DNA of 64,000 nucleotides from an uncultured Alphaproteobacteria bacterium (GCA_944393685.1 CALYAW010000001.1:100023-164022), one strand, 5' to 3'. Shown: positions 1 through 8,826, numbered from the stretch's first letter. Program-made: numbers and translations. Notes: generated from the sequence alone by a model not told the origin.

Positions 1-1254
1 TCTTGCTTGAAGTTCTTTAGCAACTTCCTCATCAAAGCCCTCAATTTCAGACAGTTCGCTCAAATCGACCATGGCAATTTCATCGACATTAGAAAAGCCT
101 TCGGCAATCAACAAGTGAGCAATCATTTCATCAACATCCAAAGCTTCCATAAAGCGTTGAGAACGAACTTTGTTTTCATTAGAACGACGCTCTTGCTCTT
201 GCTCTTCTGTCAAAACGTCAATATCACATCCCAACAACTGAGATGCCAACTTAACATTTTGACCACGACGACCGATTGCAATAGAAAATTGCTCTTGAGG
301 CACGACAGCTTCAATACGGTTGTTTTCTTCATCAATAACAACTTTTGTAACCTCAGCCGGAGCCAAAGCGCTCACAATATATTGAGCCTTATCATCAGAA
401 TAAGGAACAATATCAATTTTTTCTCCTTGCAACTCGGTAACCACAGCCTGTACGCGAATACCGCGCAAACCAACGCAAGCACCGACGGCATCAACGGTTA
501 CATCGTCTGTTTTAACGGCAATTTTAGCCTTGGAACCAGGATCTCTGGCGACGCTTACGATTTTGACAATACCATCATAAATTTCAGGAACTTCCGAGGT
601 AAACAATTTTGCCAAAAATTCCGGACAAGTACGAGACAAGAAAATCTGCGGACCTTTGTTCTCCCGACGAACATCCAAAACATAGGCTCTGATTCTATCA
701 CCATTTTTGAATTTTTCTCTTGGAATAATTTCATCACGACGCAAGATTGCCTCTGTCTTGCCTATATCCAAAACAACATTGCCGAATTCGATTCGTTTAA
801 CCGTTCCGTTAACAATCGTTCCTATTTTTTCTTTATATTCTTCAAACTGTTTATTGCGCTCGGCATCACGAACTTTTTGAACAATAACTTGTTTAGCTGT
901 TTGCGCAGCAATACGTCCAAAATCAATTGGCGGCAACGGATCAATAATAAACTCTCCGACCTTAATATTTGGCTCATATGCCTGAGCATCATCCAATCTC
1001 AACTGGGCGGCTTCATTTTCGATTTCAGCGTCATTTTCAACAACTTCACGATAACGAGATAAAGCTATCGCACCCGTTTTACGATCAATTTGAGCTCTTA
1101 TATCATGTTCAAAACCATATTTCGAACGAGCCGCTTTTTGAATAGCAATTTCCATTGCTTCCAAGACATCATCACGTTCAATGTTTTTCTCTCTGGCAAC
1201 GGTGTCCGCAACCAAAATAATTTCGGGTCTGGGCATATTTTCGATATTTTGCAT
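1..1254 (-). CDS. nusA: Transcription termination/antitermination factor NusA (C-terminus cut by window edge)
   Basis: NusA binds RNA polymerase and nascent RNA and modulates pausing, termination and antitermination. Reading the minus strand from the ATG at 1254 gives 418 uninterrupted codons up to base 1, so the end lies outside the window; full NusA is usually about 500 residues. Visible in order are the N-terminal RNAP-binding domain (start MQNIENMPRPEIILVADTVA), an S1 domain (GTVKRIEFGNVVLDIG), and KH domains including the segments GACVGLRGIRVQAV and FSIAIGRRGQNVKLASQLLG. It lies 24 bases downstream of rimP, the usual rimP-nusA order of the nusA-infB operon. A long plus-strand frame over 7-1062 is only its shadow. 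Confidence 0.97.
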   Translation of the reverse strand, partial: MQNIENMPRPEIILVADTVAREKNIERDDVLEAMEIAIQKAARSKYGFEHDIRAQIDRKTGAIALSRYREVVENDAEIENEAAQLRLDDAQAYEPNIKVGEFIIDPLPPIDFGRIAAQTAKQVIVQKVRDAERNKQFEEYKEKIGTIVNGTVKRIEFGNVVLDIGKTEAILRRDEIIPREKFKNGDRIRAYVLDVRRENKGPQIFLSRTCPEFLAKLFTSEVPEIYDGIVKIVSVARDPGSKAKIAVKTDDVTVDAVGACVGLRGIRVQAVVTELQGEKIDIVPYSDDKAQYIVSALAPAEVTKVVIDEENNRIEAVVPQEQFSIAIGRRGQNVKLASQLLGCDIDVLTEEQEQERRSNENKVRSQRFMEALDVDEMIAHLLIAEGFSNVDEIAMVDLSELSEIEGFDEEVAKELQAR

Positions 1255-1278
1255 TTTATTCCTCAAATATAATTTAGG

Positions 1279-1782
1279 TTAGAGTTCTGTTTCCGCATGA
1301 TTCTCCATGTATTGATTAAGGAGCTCATCGGTCAAAAGTAATTTTGCTTTGTTGACTGTTTCAAACGGAATAACATATTTTGTGCCATCCATATCAAAAA
1401 CAATCTTTTGATTTTCATCAATATTTATAATTTTTCCCTTAAAACGTTTGCGGCCTTCGACCTCGATTTTGGTTTCCACTTTGGCTTCATAACCGGAAAA
1501 ACGTTCAAAATGTTCAGGTTTTGTCAAAGGACGATCTAATCCGGGAGAACTAACCTCCAAAGAATACTCTCCCTCTATAGGATCTTTTTCATCCAAAACA
1601 TCTGAAATCGCACGACTAACCATAGCACAGTCATCGACCACCAAATCTTTGCGATCTTTACGTTCAATCATAACCTGAAGAGTAGGATTTTTTGTACCGA
1701 TAGTCATAACACGAACCACCTCAAACCCGAGGCTCTCAATAATCGGCTCTACAATATCCTGCACCGGATGCTTTTCAGTCAT
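1279..1782 (-). CDS. rimP: Ribosome maturation factor RimP
   Basis: RimP is a cytoplasmic factor for 30S subunit maturation. The 167-residue product has the typical N-terminal alpha/beta domain (GFEVVRVMTIG near residues 19-29, then VDDCAMVSRAISDVLDE) followed by the SM-like barrel domain; the family hallmark EVSSPGLDRPL is at about residues 76-86. Length is normal. The start ATG at 1782 has an AGGAGA ribosome binding site in the short leader. It is transcribed with nusA. A GC-rich hairpin with a T-run lies only about 18 bases upstream of the start codon. Confidence 0.97.
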   Translation of the reverse strand: MTEKHPVQDIVEPIIESLGFEVVRVMTIGTKNPTLQVMIERKDRKDLVVDDCAMVSRAISDVLDEKDPIEGEYSLEVSSPGLDRPLTKPEHFERFSGYEAKVETKIEVEGRKRFKGKIINIDENQKIVFDMDGTKYVIPFETVNKAKLLLTDELLNQYMENHAETEL

Positions 1783-1799
1783 TATGCGATTCTCCTAAC

Positions 1800-1827
1800 A
1801 AAAAAGCGGGAGTTTTACACCCCGCTT
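1800..1827 (-). terminator. Intrinsic terminator-like hairpin between lptG and rimP
   Basis: On the minus strand an AAGCGGG / CCCGCTT stem with a loop of about 10 bases is followed immediately by six T residues (bases 1805-1800), the classic Rho-independent layout. Its position after lptG suggests it ends the lptG transcript. It also sits just upstream of the rimP ribosome binding site, so it could act as an attenuator or a 5' hairpin of the rimP-nusA message; that part is inference. Confidence 0.75.
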
Positions 1828-1837
1828 CCTATAATAA

Positions 1838-1866
1838 ACCATAACTATGACTTCTATATATCACAA
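1838..1866 (-). promoter_or_regulatory. Candidate sigma70-type promoter for rimP-nusA
   Basis: On the minus strand TTGTGA (1866-1861), a 17-base spacer and TATGGT (1843-1838) form an acceptable -35/-10 pair. Initiation would fall near 1831, at the edge of the GC-rich hairpin. The -10 element is a weak match, so this is only a candidate. Confidence 0.35.
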
Positions 1867-1909
1867 AAAATTTTAAAATCCAGCATTTTTTATCATCCAG
1901 CTCATAATA

Positions 1910-3016
1910 TCATCCATCTTCCAAATGAAGCAATAACGAGACACTGATAAGAGATGTAATCAAGAATGGCGTTGAGACGGCTAAAATAAGCGGAATATAA
2001 CCATTAATACCAAAGGCATAAACCAATTGCGTCATAAAATATACTAAAAAACCCGTTGTAATTCCGCCAACCACCAAATACATCACACCTCCGCGGCGAT
2101 TATTCGGACGCAACGCAAAGACCGCCGCCACCAATACCATCGCACACAGTAACAACGGAGACACCAATAAAGAATAATATCTTAACCGATGCCGTTGCGC
2201 CGAGAAACCGGAGCTTTCATAAAAATCTATAATTTCCGGCAAAGCCCAAAAAGAGATAGCCTCAGGCTCCACAAAATTCTCTTTAATACGTTCACTGTCA
2301 AGAGATGTTTTATATTCCATACTTCCCATCGATTCGGTTTGATAACCGGGACGAAAAACATGAACATCTTTGAGGACAAATTTTCCTTCCTGTAAAACGC
2401 CAGCAAAAGCTTCGATGCGTTTGCTTGGCTGTGATTTTCTATCCATCTCAAGTATAGTAACACCGCGCATCAACAAATCTTCTTTTTCCTGACGCAAAGA
2501 CTTTGCCTGCAGAACCATAACATTATTCTCATCTATGGCTTCACGTATCCACAATCCCTGATCCGAAAACAAAACCGCATTAGGATTTTTTGTTTTCATC
2601 CGATAATACAAAGTTTCGTACATATCATACATTCGAGCAGAAATTGGATTTATCATCATTATATTGACCAAGCCAACCAAAAAAACAGCAGTCATCACCG
2701 GCAACAAGAACCCCCAAATTGAGACACCGGCAGCTCGCATAATAACAAACTCATTACTTTTACTTAACTTCCAAAAAGTAGCCATAGCAGCAATCATAAT
2801 CACAAAGGGAAAAACCATTTCAACTGTTTTAGGCAATTTAGTAAAAGCTAACTTCATAACCATACCAAACCCGACTTCTGGACGATCAGCCGTACGACGT
2901 AACAATTCAACCACCTCAAACAACATCACCACGCTCACCACCATAAAAAGCACGGCAAAAAAATTAAACAAAATTTGTTTGGTCAAATAACGTCCTAAAA
3001 TCGAAGTAGGTTTCAT
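1910..3016 (-). CDS. lptG: LPS export permease LptG
   Basis: LptG is one of the two inner-membrane permease subunits of the LptB2FG transporter that lifts LPS out of the inner membrane. The 368-residue protein has the YjgP/YjgQ architecture: three N-terminal membrane segments, a periplasmic jellyroll region (about residues 130-260) and three C-terminal membrane segments. LptG-like motifs include VVELLRRTADRP near residue 40, and FPFVIMIAAMATFWKLSKSN followed by EFVIMRAAGVS. It is not next to lptF, which lies near 46 kb with lptD; the two are normally adjacent. The ATG at 3016 opens a standard N-terminus. Confidence 0.93.
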   Translation of the reverse strand: MKPTSILGRYLTKQILFNFFAVLFMVVSVVMLFEVVELLRRTADRPEVGFGMVMKLAFTKLPKTVEMVFPFVIMIAAMATFWKLSKSNEFVIMRAAGVSIWGFLLPVMTAVFLVGLVNIMMINPISARMYDMYETLYYRMKTKNPNAVLFSDQGLWIREAIDENNVMVLQAKSLRQEKEDLLMRGVTILEMDRKSQPSKRIEAFAGVLQEGKFVLKDVHVFRPGYQTESMGSMEYKTSLDSERIKENFVEPEAISFWALPEIIDFYESSGFSAQRHRLRYYSLLVSPLLLCAMVLVAAVFALRPNNRRGGVMYLVVGGITTGFLVYFMTQLVYAFGINGYIPLILAVSTPFLITSLISVSLLLHLEDG

Positions 3017-3096
3017 TTCTCAAAATCTTTTTTTAGTTCAAACAATCTCAAAGATATGCACAAAAGAGGATTAACGCAAGTCAAAAATCAGCTTGA

Positions 3097-4020
3097 TTAT
3101 TTAAGGCTTGATAAATACCTGTCAATAGCATCGGGCAATATAACGACAATCTGTTTACCAGCAAATTCACTTCTGCGAGCAATTTGAACAGCAGCATAAA
3201 CAGCGGCACCGGCAGATATACCTATCGGCAAGCCCTCAGCTTGAGCCACCTCTTCTGTCATTTTCATGGCCTGTTCATCACTTACATCAAAAATTTCATC
3301 CACTAAAGAATGCTCATATAATGGAGGTATAAAGCCGGCTCCAATTCCCTGAATCCCGTGTATTCCGCTTTTTCCGCCATTGAGTACGGAACTGTTTTTA
3401 GGTTCAACAGCCACAGCATACAAATCCGGATTAGAAGTTTTCAAAGTAGAAACAATCCCCGTCAACGTACCGGCTGTTCCGACCCCTGCTATCAAGACAT
3501 CAACATCCCCGCCTGTATCCTCCAAAATTTCAACACTTGTCCCAAACCGATGAGCATTGACATTTGCCGCATTACTGAACTGATCAAAAATAATAACGTT
3601 AGGATTTTTTTCCCGTAACATATCAGCTTTGGCTAAAGCGCCTTTCATTCCATCTTCTCGAGGAGTCAAAATAACTTCTGCCCCCAAATGTCGCATCAAA
3701 ACAATTCTTTCGCGACTCATATTCTCAGGCATTGTTATAACCAGCTTATATCCTCTTTGTGAACACATGGCAGCCAAAGCAATTCCCGTGTTTCCGCTTG
3801 TTGCTTCGACAAAAACTGTTTCTGGAGTAATTTTTCCTTGTTTTTCGAGTTGCTCAATCATATAAAGAGCCGCTCTGTCTTTAATTGAAAACAAAGGATT
3901 ATAAAACTCACACTTAGCCAAAATATCCGTTTTTAGATTATACTTTTTCATCAATCCGTTCAAACGAAGCAAAGGTGTTTTACCTACCATTTCAGTGATA
4001 GAATTATAGATATTCTTCAT
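3097..4020 (-). CDS. cysK: Cysteine synthase (O-acetylserine sulfhydrylase), PLP fold type II
   Basis: Makes L-cysteine from O-acetylserine and sulfide. The 307-residue protein has the PLP-binding lysine in NPLFSIKDRAAL (about K47), the substrate loop EATSGNTGIALA, the phosphate-binding loop GVGTAGTLTG, and the C-terminal GISAGAAV segment with the PLP-ring serine region, so it looks catalytically intact. The start ATG at 4020 follows a GAGGGC ribosome binding site. It lies 80 bases upstream of lptG on the same strand and may be cotranscribed. A CysM or cystathionine beta-synthase-like role cannot be excluded from sequence alone. Confidence 0.92.
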   Translation of the reverse strand: MKNIYNSITEMVGKTPLLRLNGLMKKYNLKTDILAKCEFYNPLFSIKDRAALYMIEQLEKQGKITPETVFVEATSGNTGIALAAMCSQRGYKLVITMPENMSRERIVLMRHLGAEVILTPREDGMKGALAKADMLREKNPNVIIFDQFSNAANVNAHRFGTSVEILEDTGGDVDVLIAGVGTAGTLTGIVSTLKTSNPDLYAVAVEPKNSSVLNGGKSGIHGIQGIGAGFIPPLYEHSLVDEIFDVSDEQAMKMTEEVAQAEGLPIGISAGAAVYAAVQIARRSEFAGKQIVVILPDAIDRYLSSLK

Positions 4021-4116
4021 GTCTGCCCTCTAAATATGTTCATAATCAGCAAAAATATATAGACCTGTATACCAATGATTTGTTATAATTACAATGATTT
4101 AAATATGATGCCGAAC

Positions 4117-4689
4117 ATGAAAAAATATATTTTTGCTTTAATATCTCATTTATTAATTCTATCCTCTGGCAGCAATGTATCTGCCGCCAGTTTGGACGAT
4201 TTATATCGTGACATCATTCGTTCGGACAATCAAGGATACTTACCGCTGTTTGTTAAAAACCGCAAAATGCCGGACGTACTAGGAAACGATAAAATAGCTT
4301 CTCAAGAAATCCCCGAAAACACCGAAACGAGACAATCAAAAGAACAATCTTCAAGTATAAGTCTGACTAATCCAATTCCTCAAAAAGAAGCGGCGCTTCA
4401 AGCAAAACAATTGAAATGGGAACAAACTCTCAAAGCAGTTGAACAAAACCGGGTCACGCCGCTTGAACTAGATGAAATCCACTATCGTCTACACCAAAAT
4501 GATCCCAAAGCGGTTGAAGTTTTAGCATGGATGTACACCAAAGGGGTTGGGGTAAAAATAGACTATGTTGAAGCCTACAAGCTGTATCTCAAAGCGGCCA
4601 TGCTAAACGTCCCTCAGGCACAAGAAAATGCTCGTTTGGTTTACCAATCAATGAATGATGCTCAACGAAAAAAAATTAAGGGTTACTAG
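4117..4689 (+). CDS. Exported Sel1-repeat protein
   Basis: I start at 4117 because MKKYIFALI opens a clear signal peptide (positive n-region, hydrophobic core, predicted cleavage after VSA near residue 23); an upstream ATG at 4075 would add a non-signal extension. The mature protein is about 165 residues: a low-complexity Ser/Gln/Glu linker, then a Sel1-like unit near residues 130-175 (KAVEVLAWMYTKGVGV, then YVEAYKLYLKAAMLNVPQAQ). Sel1 repeats are alpha-solenoid protein-interaction modules. Its end overlaps the end of convergent gmk by 14 bases. Specific function unknown. Confidence 0.75.
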   Translation: MKKYIFALISHLLILSSGSNVSAASLDDLYRDIIRSDNQGYLPLFVKNRKMPDVLGNDKIASQEIPENTETRQSKEQSSSISLTNPIPQKEAALQAKQLKWEQTLKAVEQNRVTPLELDEIHYRLHQNDPKAVEVLAWMYTKGVGVKIDYVEAYKLYLKAAMLNVPQAQENARLVYQSMNDAQRKKIKGY

Positions 4690-5338
4690 CCTCTTTGATT
4701 AATTCGTTTACAAAGCCTTTCATTCCTACTTGACGAACTCTTTTCATTCTTTCGCCGGAAATAATTTTTTGAATTTTTTTGACGGTTTCTTCCAAATCGA
4801 CATTAACGATTACGTAATCAAACTCATCCCAATGGCTTATTTTATCAAGGATAATTCCCATTCTTTTTTCAATAACTTCCGGAGAATCTGTACCACGTTT
4901 GACTAAACGCTCACGTAATTCCTTAATTGAGGGAGGCAACAAATAAATAGTGACCACATCATCGGGAGCTTTTTTGCGCATTTGACGACACCCGGCCCAA
5001 TCCATATCAAACAACACATCTTGACCGACATTAATAAAACTATCGACTTCCGAGCGCAAAGTTCCATATCTTGCCCCGTATTGAGAATCAACATATTCAT
5101 AAAAAGCGTCTTGTTTAAGAAACTCATCATATTGTTCATCAGTCACAAAATAATAATCAACACCATCCACTTCACCGGGACGAGGCTCACGCGTAGTAAC
5201 CGAAACAGACCATTTAATATTGCTGTCATTTTTCAAAATTTCCTTCGCAACGGTTCCTTTTCCGGTTCCTGAAGGAGCTTCAATAATAAACATTGCGCCT
5301 TTGCGAACTTTTTTCAATCTATTAATAATCTCATTCAT
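4676..5338 (-). CDS. gmk: Guanylate kinase
   Basis: Phosphorylates GMP to GDP in nucleotide salvage. The 220-residue protein contains the P-loop APSGTGKGTV (residues 21-30), the GMP-binding segments TTREPRPGEVDGVDYYFV and YGARYGT, and the lid-region pattern RLVKRGTDSPEVIEKRM. Length is normal for bacterial Gmk. Its 3' end overlaps the convergent Sel1 gene by 14 bases. In many alphaproteobacteria gmk neighbours a YicC-like gene; none is seen here. Confidence 0.96.
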   Translation of the reverse strand: MNEIINRLKKVRKGAMFIIEAPSGTGKGTVAKEILKNDSNIKWSVSVTTREPRPGEVDGVDYYFVTDEQYDEFLKQDAFYEYVDSQYGARYGTLRSEVDSFINVGQDVLFDMDWAGCRQMRKKAPDDVVTIYLLPPSIKELRERLVKRGTDSPEVIEKRMGIILDKISHWDEFDYVIVNVDLEETVKKIQKIISGERMKRVRQVGMKGFVNELIKEASNP

Positions 5339-5435
5339 AGGTTCAAATCCCCCTTGAAAATCATGTGCTGATGTTTATACTTGCGCATATCATACTCAAA
5401 AATACTTAACAAGATTTTACTTTTGGAGTCAAGAG

Positions 5436-6194
5436 ATGCAAAATTTTCAAAACATTCTAATTACGGGAGCCTCAAGCGGAATTGGCGAAGCCTTGGCAAT
5501 ACACTATGCCTCCACAGGCGCAAAGAATTTGTTTTTATGCGGGCGCAATTCCGAGCGTTTAGAATCTGTTGCCGCGGAATGTCGTAAATACCAAACAAAT
5601 GTTTATACCAAGATTCTGGATGTAAAAGACCGCTCTGCCACCAAGATCTGGATAGAAGAATGTGAAAAAACAGCACCTCTCAACCTTGTATTTGCCAATG
5701 CCGGAGTAGCCACTTTGCAAGAAACGGATGAAAACATATACAATACATTTGATATTAACTTATACGGCGTCCTCAATACGGCACTTCCGGCCATCAATAT
5801 TTTCAAAAACCGTCGTGACTCCAACAAAACAATCGCCTTGACCAGCTCAATTGCCGGCTACCATGGTTTAATGACCTGCCCGTCATACAGCGCCAGCAAA
5901 GCAGCCGTCAAAGCATGGGGAGAAGCTCAACGACTAGCCTTAAAAGCTTATAATATCAACGTAAGTGTTATCTGCCCTGGCTTTGTACGTTCACGCATAA
6001 CAGACAAAAACACTTGCCCCATGCCATTTTTTATGGAAGCTCCGCAAGCCGCAAAAATCATAGCAGAACGTCTTGAAAAAAACATTGGGCTTATCGCATT
6101 CCCGTGGCCAATGCGTTTAGCTTCTTGGTTTGGCTCAATTTTGCCTTCTTGGTTAAGTGAGTTAATTTATTCAAAATTGCCTTACAAGGTTTAG
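5436..6194 (+). CDS. Short-chain dehydrogenase/reductase (SDR family)
   Basis: A 252-residue classical SDR with an NAD(P)-binding Rossmann motif TGASSGIG (residues 10-17), NAG (88-90), catalytic Ser near 138, and the YSASK catalytic pair Tyr151/Lys155. It is therefore likely an active NAD(P)-dependent oxidoreductase; the substrate cannot be read from sequence. The C-terminal region (FPWPMRLASWFGSILPSW) is hydrophobic, as in short-chain enzymes that associate with membranes. It converges on the AmpG-like gene with a 4-base overlap. The start at 5436 follows a GGAG-like site. Confidence 0.88.
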   Translation: MQNFQNILITGASSGIGEALAIHYASTGAKNLFLCGRNSERLESVAAECRKYQTNVYTKILDVKDRSATKIWIEECEKTAPLNLVFANAGVATLQETDENIYNTFDINLYGVLNTALPAINIFKNRRDSNKTIALTSSIAGYHGLMTCPSYSASKAAVKAWGEAQRLALKAYNINVSVICPGFVRSRITDKNTCPMPFFMEAPQAAKIIAERLEKNIGLIAFPWPMRLASWFGSILPSWLSELIYSKLPYKV

Positions 6195-7471
6195 CCTCGA
6201 ATAATCTTTGCCTTGATCATGTAAACCAATAACAACAACGATGGCACGACCATAAAAGATGTCAGCCAGAAAAAAGAAGACCATGAAACTGCAGCGGCTA
6301 AAAATCCAGATGTGGCTGCAAAGGCATCACGGGCTAAACTCATAAAAGATGATAGTAAAGCATATTGAGTTGCCGTATATTCTTTATTACACAAAGAAGA
6401 TAAATAAGCTACAAAAGCAGCTGTTCCCATACCTGCGGCAATATTATCCAAAGATATCGTGACCATTAGGACGCTCAAATCATGACCGACACTTGCCTGC
6501 CAAACAAACGAGAGATTGGTAAGTCCTTGTAACACACCGCAAAAAAACAAAGATCGAACGATTCCATAGCGGTTAACAAGAGCTCCCCCAACAAGTGTAC
6601 CGCCTATGGTAGCCATGATTCCAAATAATTTAATAATTGAAGCGATTTCAATTTTGCTAAATCCCATGTCATCATAAAAAGGATAAGCCATAGGAGCCAT
6701 GTAAGCATCCGTCATCCGATACAAAAAGATAAACAACAAGATAACCAGCCATTTCGGACGATGCATAAAATCGGCAAATGGCGCCACGACAGATTTTTTA
6801 AAAAAACCAATACCACGTTTCCACAAACTGTTTTTTTCTTTAGCTTGAGGTCTTTCAATTTCTTTTGGTTCTCTAGAGCAAAAAATAGCAATCATTCCTA
6901 TAAGAGACCCCAAAGACATAATTTTATACACATTTTCCCAAGACATTATTGCAGCCAAGAACAAAGCTCCAGCTCCGGAAAACAAGGTTCCGAAACGATA
7001 TCCCAGCACAAATACGGCCACTCCCGCACCTTGTTCACGATTATTAAAAGATTCAATTCTATATGCATCTAGAACAATGTCTTGGGTTGCCGAAGCCACC
7101 ACCGTCAAAAAAGCAAAGACAGCCATATTTACAGGATTTTGGGCAGGATTTGTTATGGACATCCCCCAAATAGCAAACATCAAACATAATTGTGAAAACA
7201 AAGCCCATCCACGACGACGTCCCAAACGCTGAAACAAAGGCAATCTGACACGATCAACAATCGGCGACCACAACCACTTAAAACTATAAGGAGCTTTCGC
7301 AAGAGAGAACAGCCCTATTGCCGCCAAAGAAACACCGGCATCTTTAAGCCACAAACTAAATGTTCCAAAAACCAAAAGGAACGGAAATCCGCTTGAAAAT
7401 CCAAGCAAGATCATCGTCAGCATACGTTTGTCGCCATAAATTTCTATGGCTTTGAGCCATTTTTGAAACAT
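6191..7471 (-). CDS. AmpG-like muropeptide permease (MFS transporter)
   Basis: A 426-residue protein with about 12 membrane segments. The opening LGFSSGFPFLLVFGTFSLWL and LFSLAKAPYSFKWLWSPIVD match the AmpG family, which imports anhydromuropeptides for cell-wall recycling; DAYRIES near the middle is also typical of this family. I start at ATG 7471 because a GAGGAGA ribosome binding site is well spaced before it, whereas the ATG at 7489 has none. Substrate assignment rests on family resemblance. It converges on the upstream SDR gene. Confidence 0.85.
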   Translation of the reverse strand: MFQKWLKAIEIYGDKRMLTMILLGFSSGFPFLLVFGTFSLWLKDAGVSLAAIGLFSLAKAPYSFKWLWSPIVDRVRLPLFQRLGRRRGWALFSQLCLMFAIWGMSITNPAQNPVNMAVFAFLTVVASATQDIVLDAYRIESFNNREQGAGVAVFVLGYRFGTLFSGAGALFLAAIMSWENVYKIMSLGSLIGMIAIFCSREPKEIERPQAKEKNSLWKRGIGFFKKSVVAPFADFMHRPKWLVILLFIFLYRMTDAYMAPMAYPFYDDMGFSKIEIASIIKLFGIMATIGGTLVGGALVNRYGIVRSLFFCGVLQGLTNLSFVWQASVGHDLSVLMVTISLDNIAAGMGTAAFVAYLSSLCNKEYTATQYALLSSFMSLARDAFAATSGFLAAAVSWSSFFWLTSFMVVPSLLLLVYMIKAKIIRG

Positions 7472-7564
7472 CAGAAATCTCCTCATCATAAGACATCATA
7501 AGCACAATTAGTTAAAACTCCCTTTCTGATCTTCCAAAAATCTTAAGTTTTATATCACATACAC

Positions 7565-7595
7565 AAGACGGAGGTTCAAGTTGAACCTCCGTCTT
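7565..7595. terminator. Perfect 15-bp inverted repeat downstream of rplI
   Basis: AAGACGGAGGTTCAA and its exact reverse complement are separated by one base, giving a very stable hairpin whichever strand is transcribed. It lies 26 bases past the rplI stop, so it most likely ends or protects the rpsF-rpsR-rplI transcript. The trailing sequence is only weakly T-rich (TCTTGTGT on the minus strand), so 3'-end stabilisation is as likely as classic intrinsic termination. Confidence 0.7.
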
Positions 7596-7620
7596 ATTAC
7601 TTCTCAAAAGCTATAAAGTT

Positions 7621-8106
7621 TTATTCGGCAGAATATGCCTTTGCTTGTTTTGCAGCTTCATCATCTGTTCTGGCCACATTAACCAAAATAGATTGAGAAA
7701 TCTCAGGATGCAAATTGAGCTTAACTTCATAAACGCCAAGGTCTTTAATAGCTTTTTCAAGATAAACCTGACGGCGTTCGACGTTAAAGCCGGCTTCTTT
7801 AATAGCAGAAGCAATATCACGAATAGTAACCGAACCATAAAGTTGTCCAGTTTCTGCGGCTTGACGAATCAAAACAGCAGAAAAGCCTTTAAGAGAATCA
7901 GACAATTTACTTGCTTCTTCAAACAACTTTTTATTATGAGCCTCAAGTTCGGCCTTTTGTTTTTCATAAAAAGCCATATTAGCTTCAGTAGCACGCAAAG
8001 CTTTTTTCTGTGGCAACAGATAGTTACGGGCATATCCGTTTTTAACAGATACTTTTTCGCCCATTTTGCCTAACTTTTCAACATGTTCAAGAAGGATAAC
8101 TTCCAT
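7621..8106 (-). CDS. rplI: 50S ribosomal protein L9
   Basis: L9 binds 23S rRNA through its N-terminal domain. The 161-residue protein begins MEVILLEHVEKLGKMGEKV, followed by VKNGYARNYLLPQKKAL, the L9 signature. A central helix (residues about 45-75) links to the C-terminal domain ending in NVARTDDEAAKQAKAYSAE. It is the last gene of rpsF-rpsR-rplI, with 14 bases between rpsR and rplI. Confidence 0.98.
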   Translation of the reverse strand: MEVILLEHVEKLGKMGEKVSVKNGYARNYLLPQKKALRATEANMAFYEKQKAELEAHNKKLFEEASKLSDSLKGFSAVLIRQAAETGQLYGSVTIRDIASAIKEAGFNVERRQVYLEKAIKDLGVYEVKLNLHPEISQSILVNVARTDDEAAKQAKAYSAE

Positions 8107-8120
8107 TTTTCTTCCCTCCC

Positions 8121-8348
8121 TTACATTGCAACATACGGCAACAAACCGAGATAACGAGCCCGTTTAATTGCACGAGCCAATTCTCTCTGTTTTTTTGCAG
8201 AAACAGAAGTAATACGACTAGGAATGATTTTACCTTTCTCGGAAATATAACGAGAAAGCAATTTTACATCCTTATAATCGATTTTCAATCCGTCTTCGCC
8301 GGAAAACGGACAACTTTTTCTTCTTCTAAAGAATACTTGTTTAGCCAT
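8121..8348 (-). CDS. rpsR: 30S ribosomal protein S18
   Basis: S18 pairs with S6 on the 30S platform. The 75-residue protein contains the family pattern [19 protein letters not shown] and the basic C-terminal [20 protein letters not shown] stretch. It sits between rpsF and rplI, the conserved order, with 11 bases to rpsF. Confidence 0.98.
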   Translation of the reverse strand: MAKQVFFRRRKSCPFSGEDGLKIDYKDVKLLSRYISEKGKIIPSRITSVSAKKQRELARAIKRARYLGLLPYVAM

Positions 8349-8359
8349 TTTGCGTTCTC

Positions 8360-8695
8360 CTATTCTTCTGCGGCAGCCGTTTCGGATTCCGAACCTGCGA
8401 CCTCAGAAAATTCATCAACTTTAACGGTCATATAACGAATAATATCTTCGTTAACTCTCATCAATCTTTCATACTCCGCAATAGCGTTTGCCGGAGCGGA
8501 AATATTCAAAAGAACATAATGGCCTTTACGATTTTTCTTAATACGATAAGCAAGGTTTTTCAAACCCCAGTTATCAACACGGACAACTTCACCGCCTTCT
8601 TTGGCGATAACATTGCTCAGATCAGAAACAATGTTTGCAACTTGGGAAGCGCCCAAATCTTGACGTGCAATAAGCACGCTCTCATATTTAGTCAT
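8360..8695 (-). CDS. rpsF: 30S ribosomal protein S6
   Basis: S6 forms a dimer with S18 on the 30S subunit. The 111-residue product has the ferredoxin-like fold sequence [38 protein letters not shown] and YVLLNISAP, and ends with an acidic Glu/Ala tail. A strong AAGGAGA ribosome binding site precedes the ATG. It heads the rpsF-rpsR-rplI operon and has a structured 5' leader. Confidence 0.98.
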   Translation of the reverse strand: MTKYESVLIARQDLGASQVANIVSDLSNVIAKEGGEVVRVDNWGLKNLAYRIKKNRKGHYVLLNISAPANAIAEYERLMRVNEDIIRYMTVKVDEFSEVAGSESETAAAEE

Positions 8696-8729
8696 AAATA
8701 AAATCTCCTTATGGATTTCTCAACAAATA

Positions 8730-8784
8730 GCTCTTTTCACATTCCAAAAGAGCCGGTTCTTGTATAGCCGCCCTATCAAGCGGC
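8730..8784 (-). promoter_or_regulatory. Structured leader upstream of rpsF (two hairpins)
   Basis: On the minus strand the leader holds a GCCGC/GCGGC hairpin (8784-8767), then, preceded by CCG, an 8-bp perfect GCTCTTTT/AAAAGAGC hairpin with an 8-base loop (8753-8730). The S6:S18 complex is known to repress its own mRNA in several bacteria through a leader stem with a conserved CCG. The arrangement here resembles that element, but the match is not proven. The second hairpin ends about 35 bases before the start codon. Confidence 0.4.
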
Positions 8785-8798
8785 AAGGGACGTTGACA

Positions 8799-8826
8799 TA
8801 GATACCACAAAATCCGCAATTTGCAA
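8799..8826 (-). promoter_or_regulatory. Candidate promoter for rpsF-rpsR-rplI
   Basis: On the minus strand TTGCAA (8826-8821), a 16-base spacer and TATCTA (8804-8799), with a TG two bases before the -10, fit a sigma70 promoter with an extended -10. Initiation would give a leader of roughly 95 bases that contains both hairpins. The -10 match is imperfect. Confidence 0.35.

Noticed and set aside
7..1062. Long plus-strand open frame (351 residues)
   Set aside because: Lies opposite nusA and has a low-complexity, Asn/Phe-rich sequence with no motifs; a shadow of the real minus-strand gene.
5381..5587. Plus-strand frame overlapping the SDR start
   Set aside because: It is in a different frame from the well-supported SDR and shows no motif.
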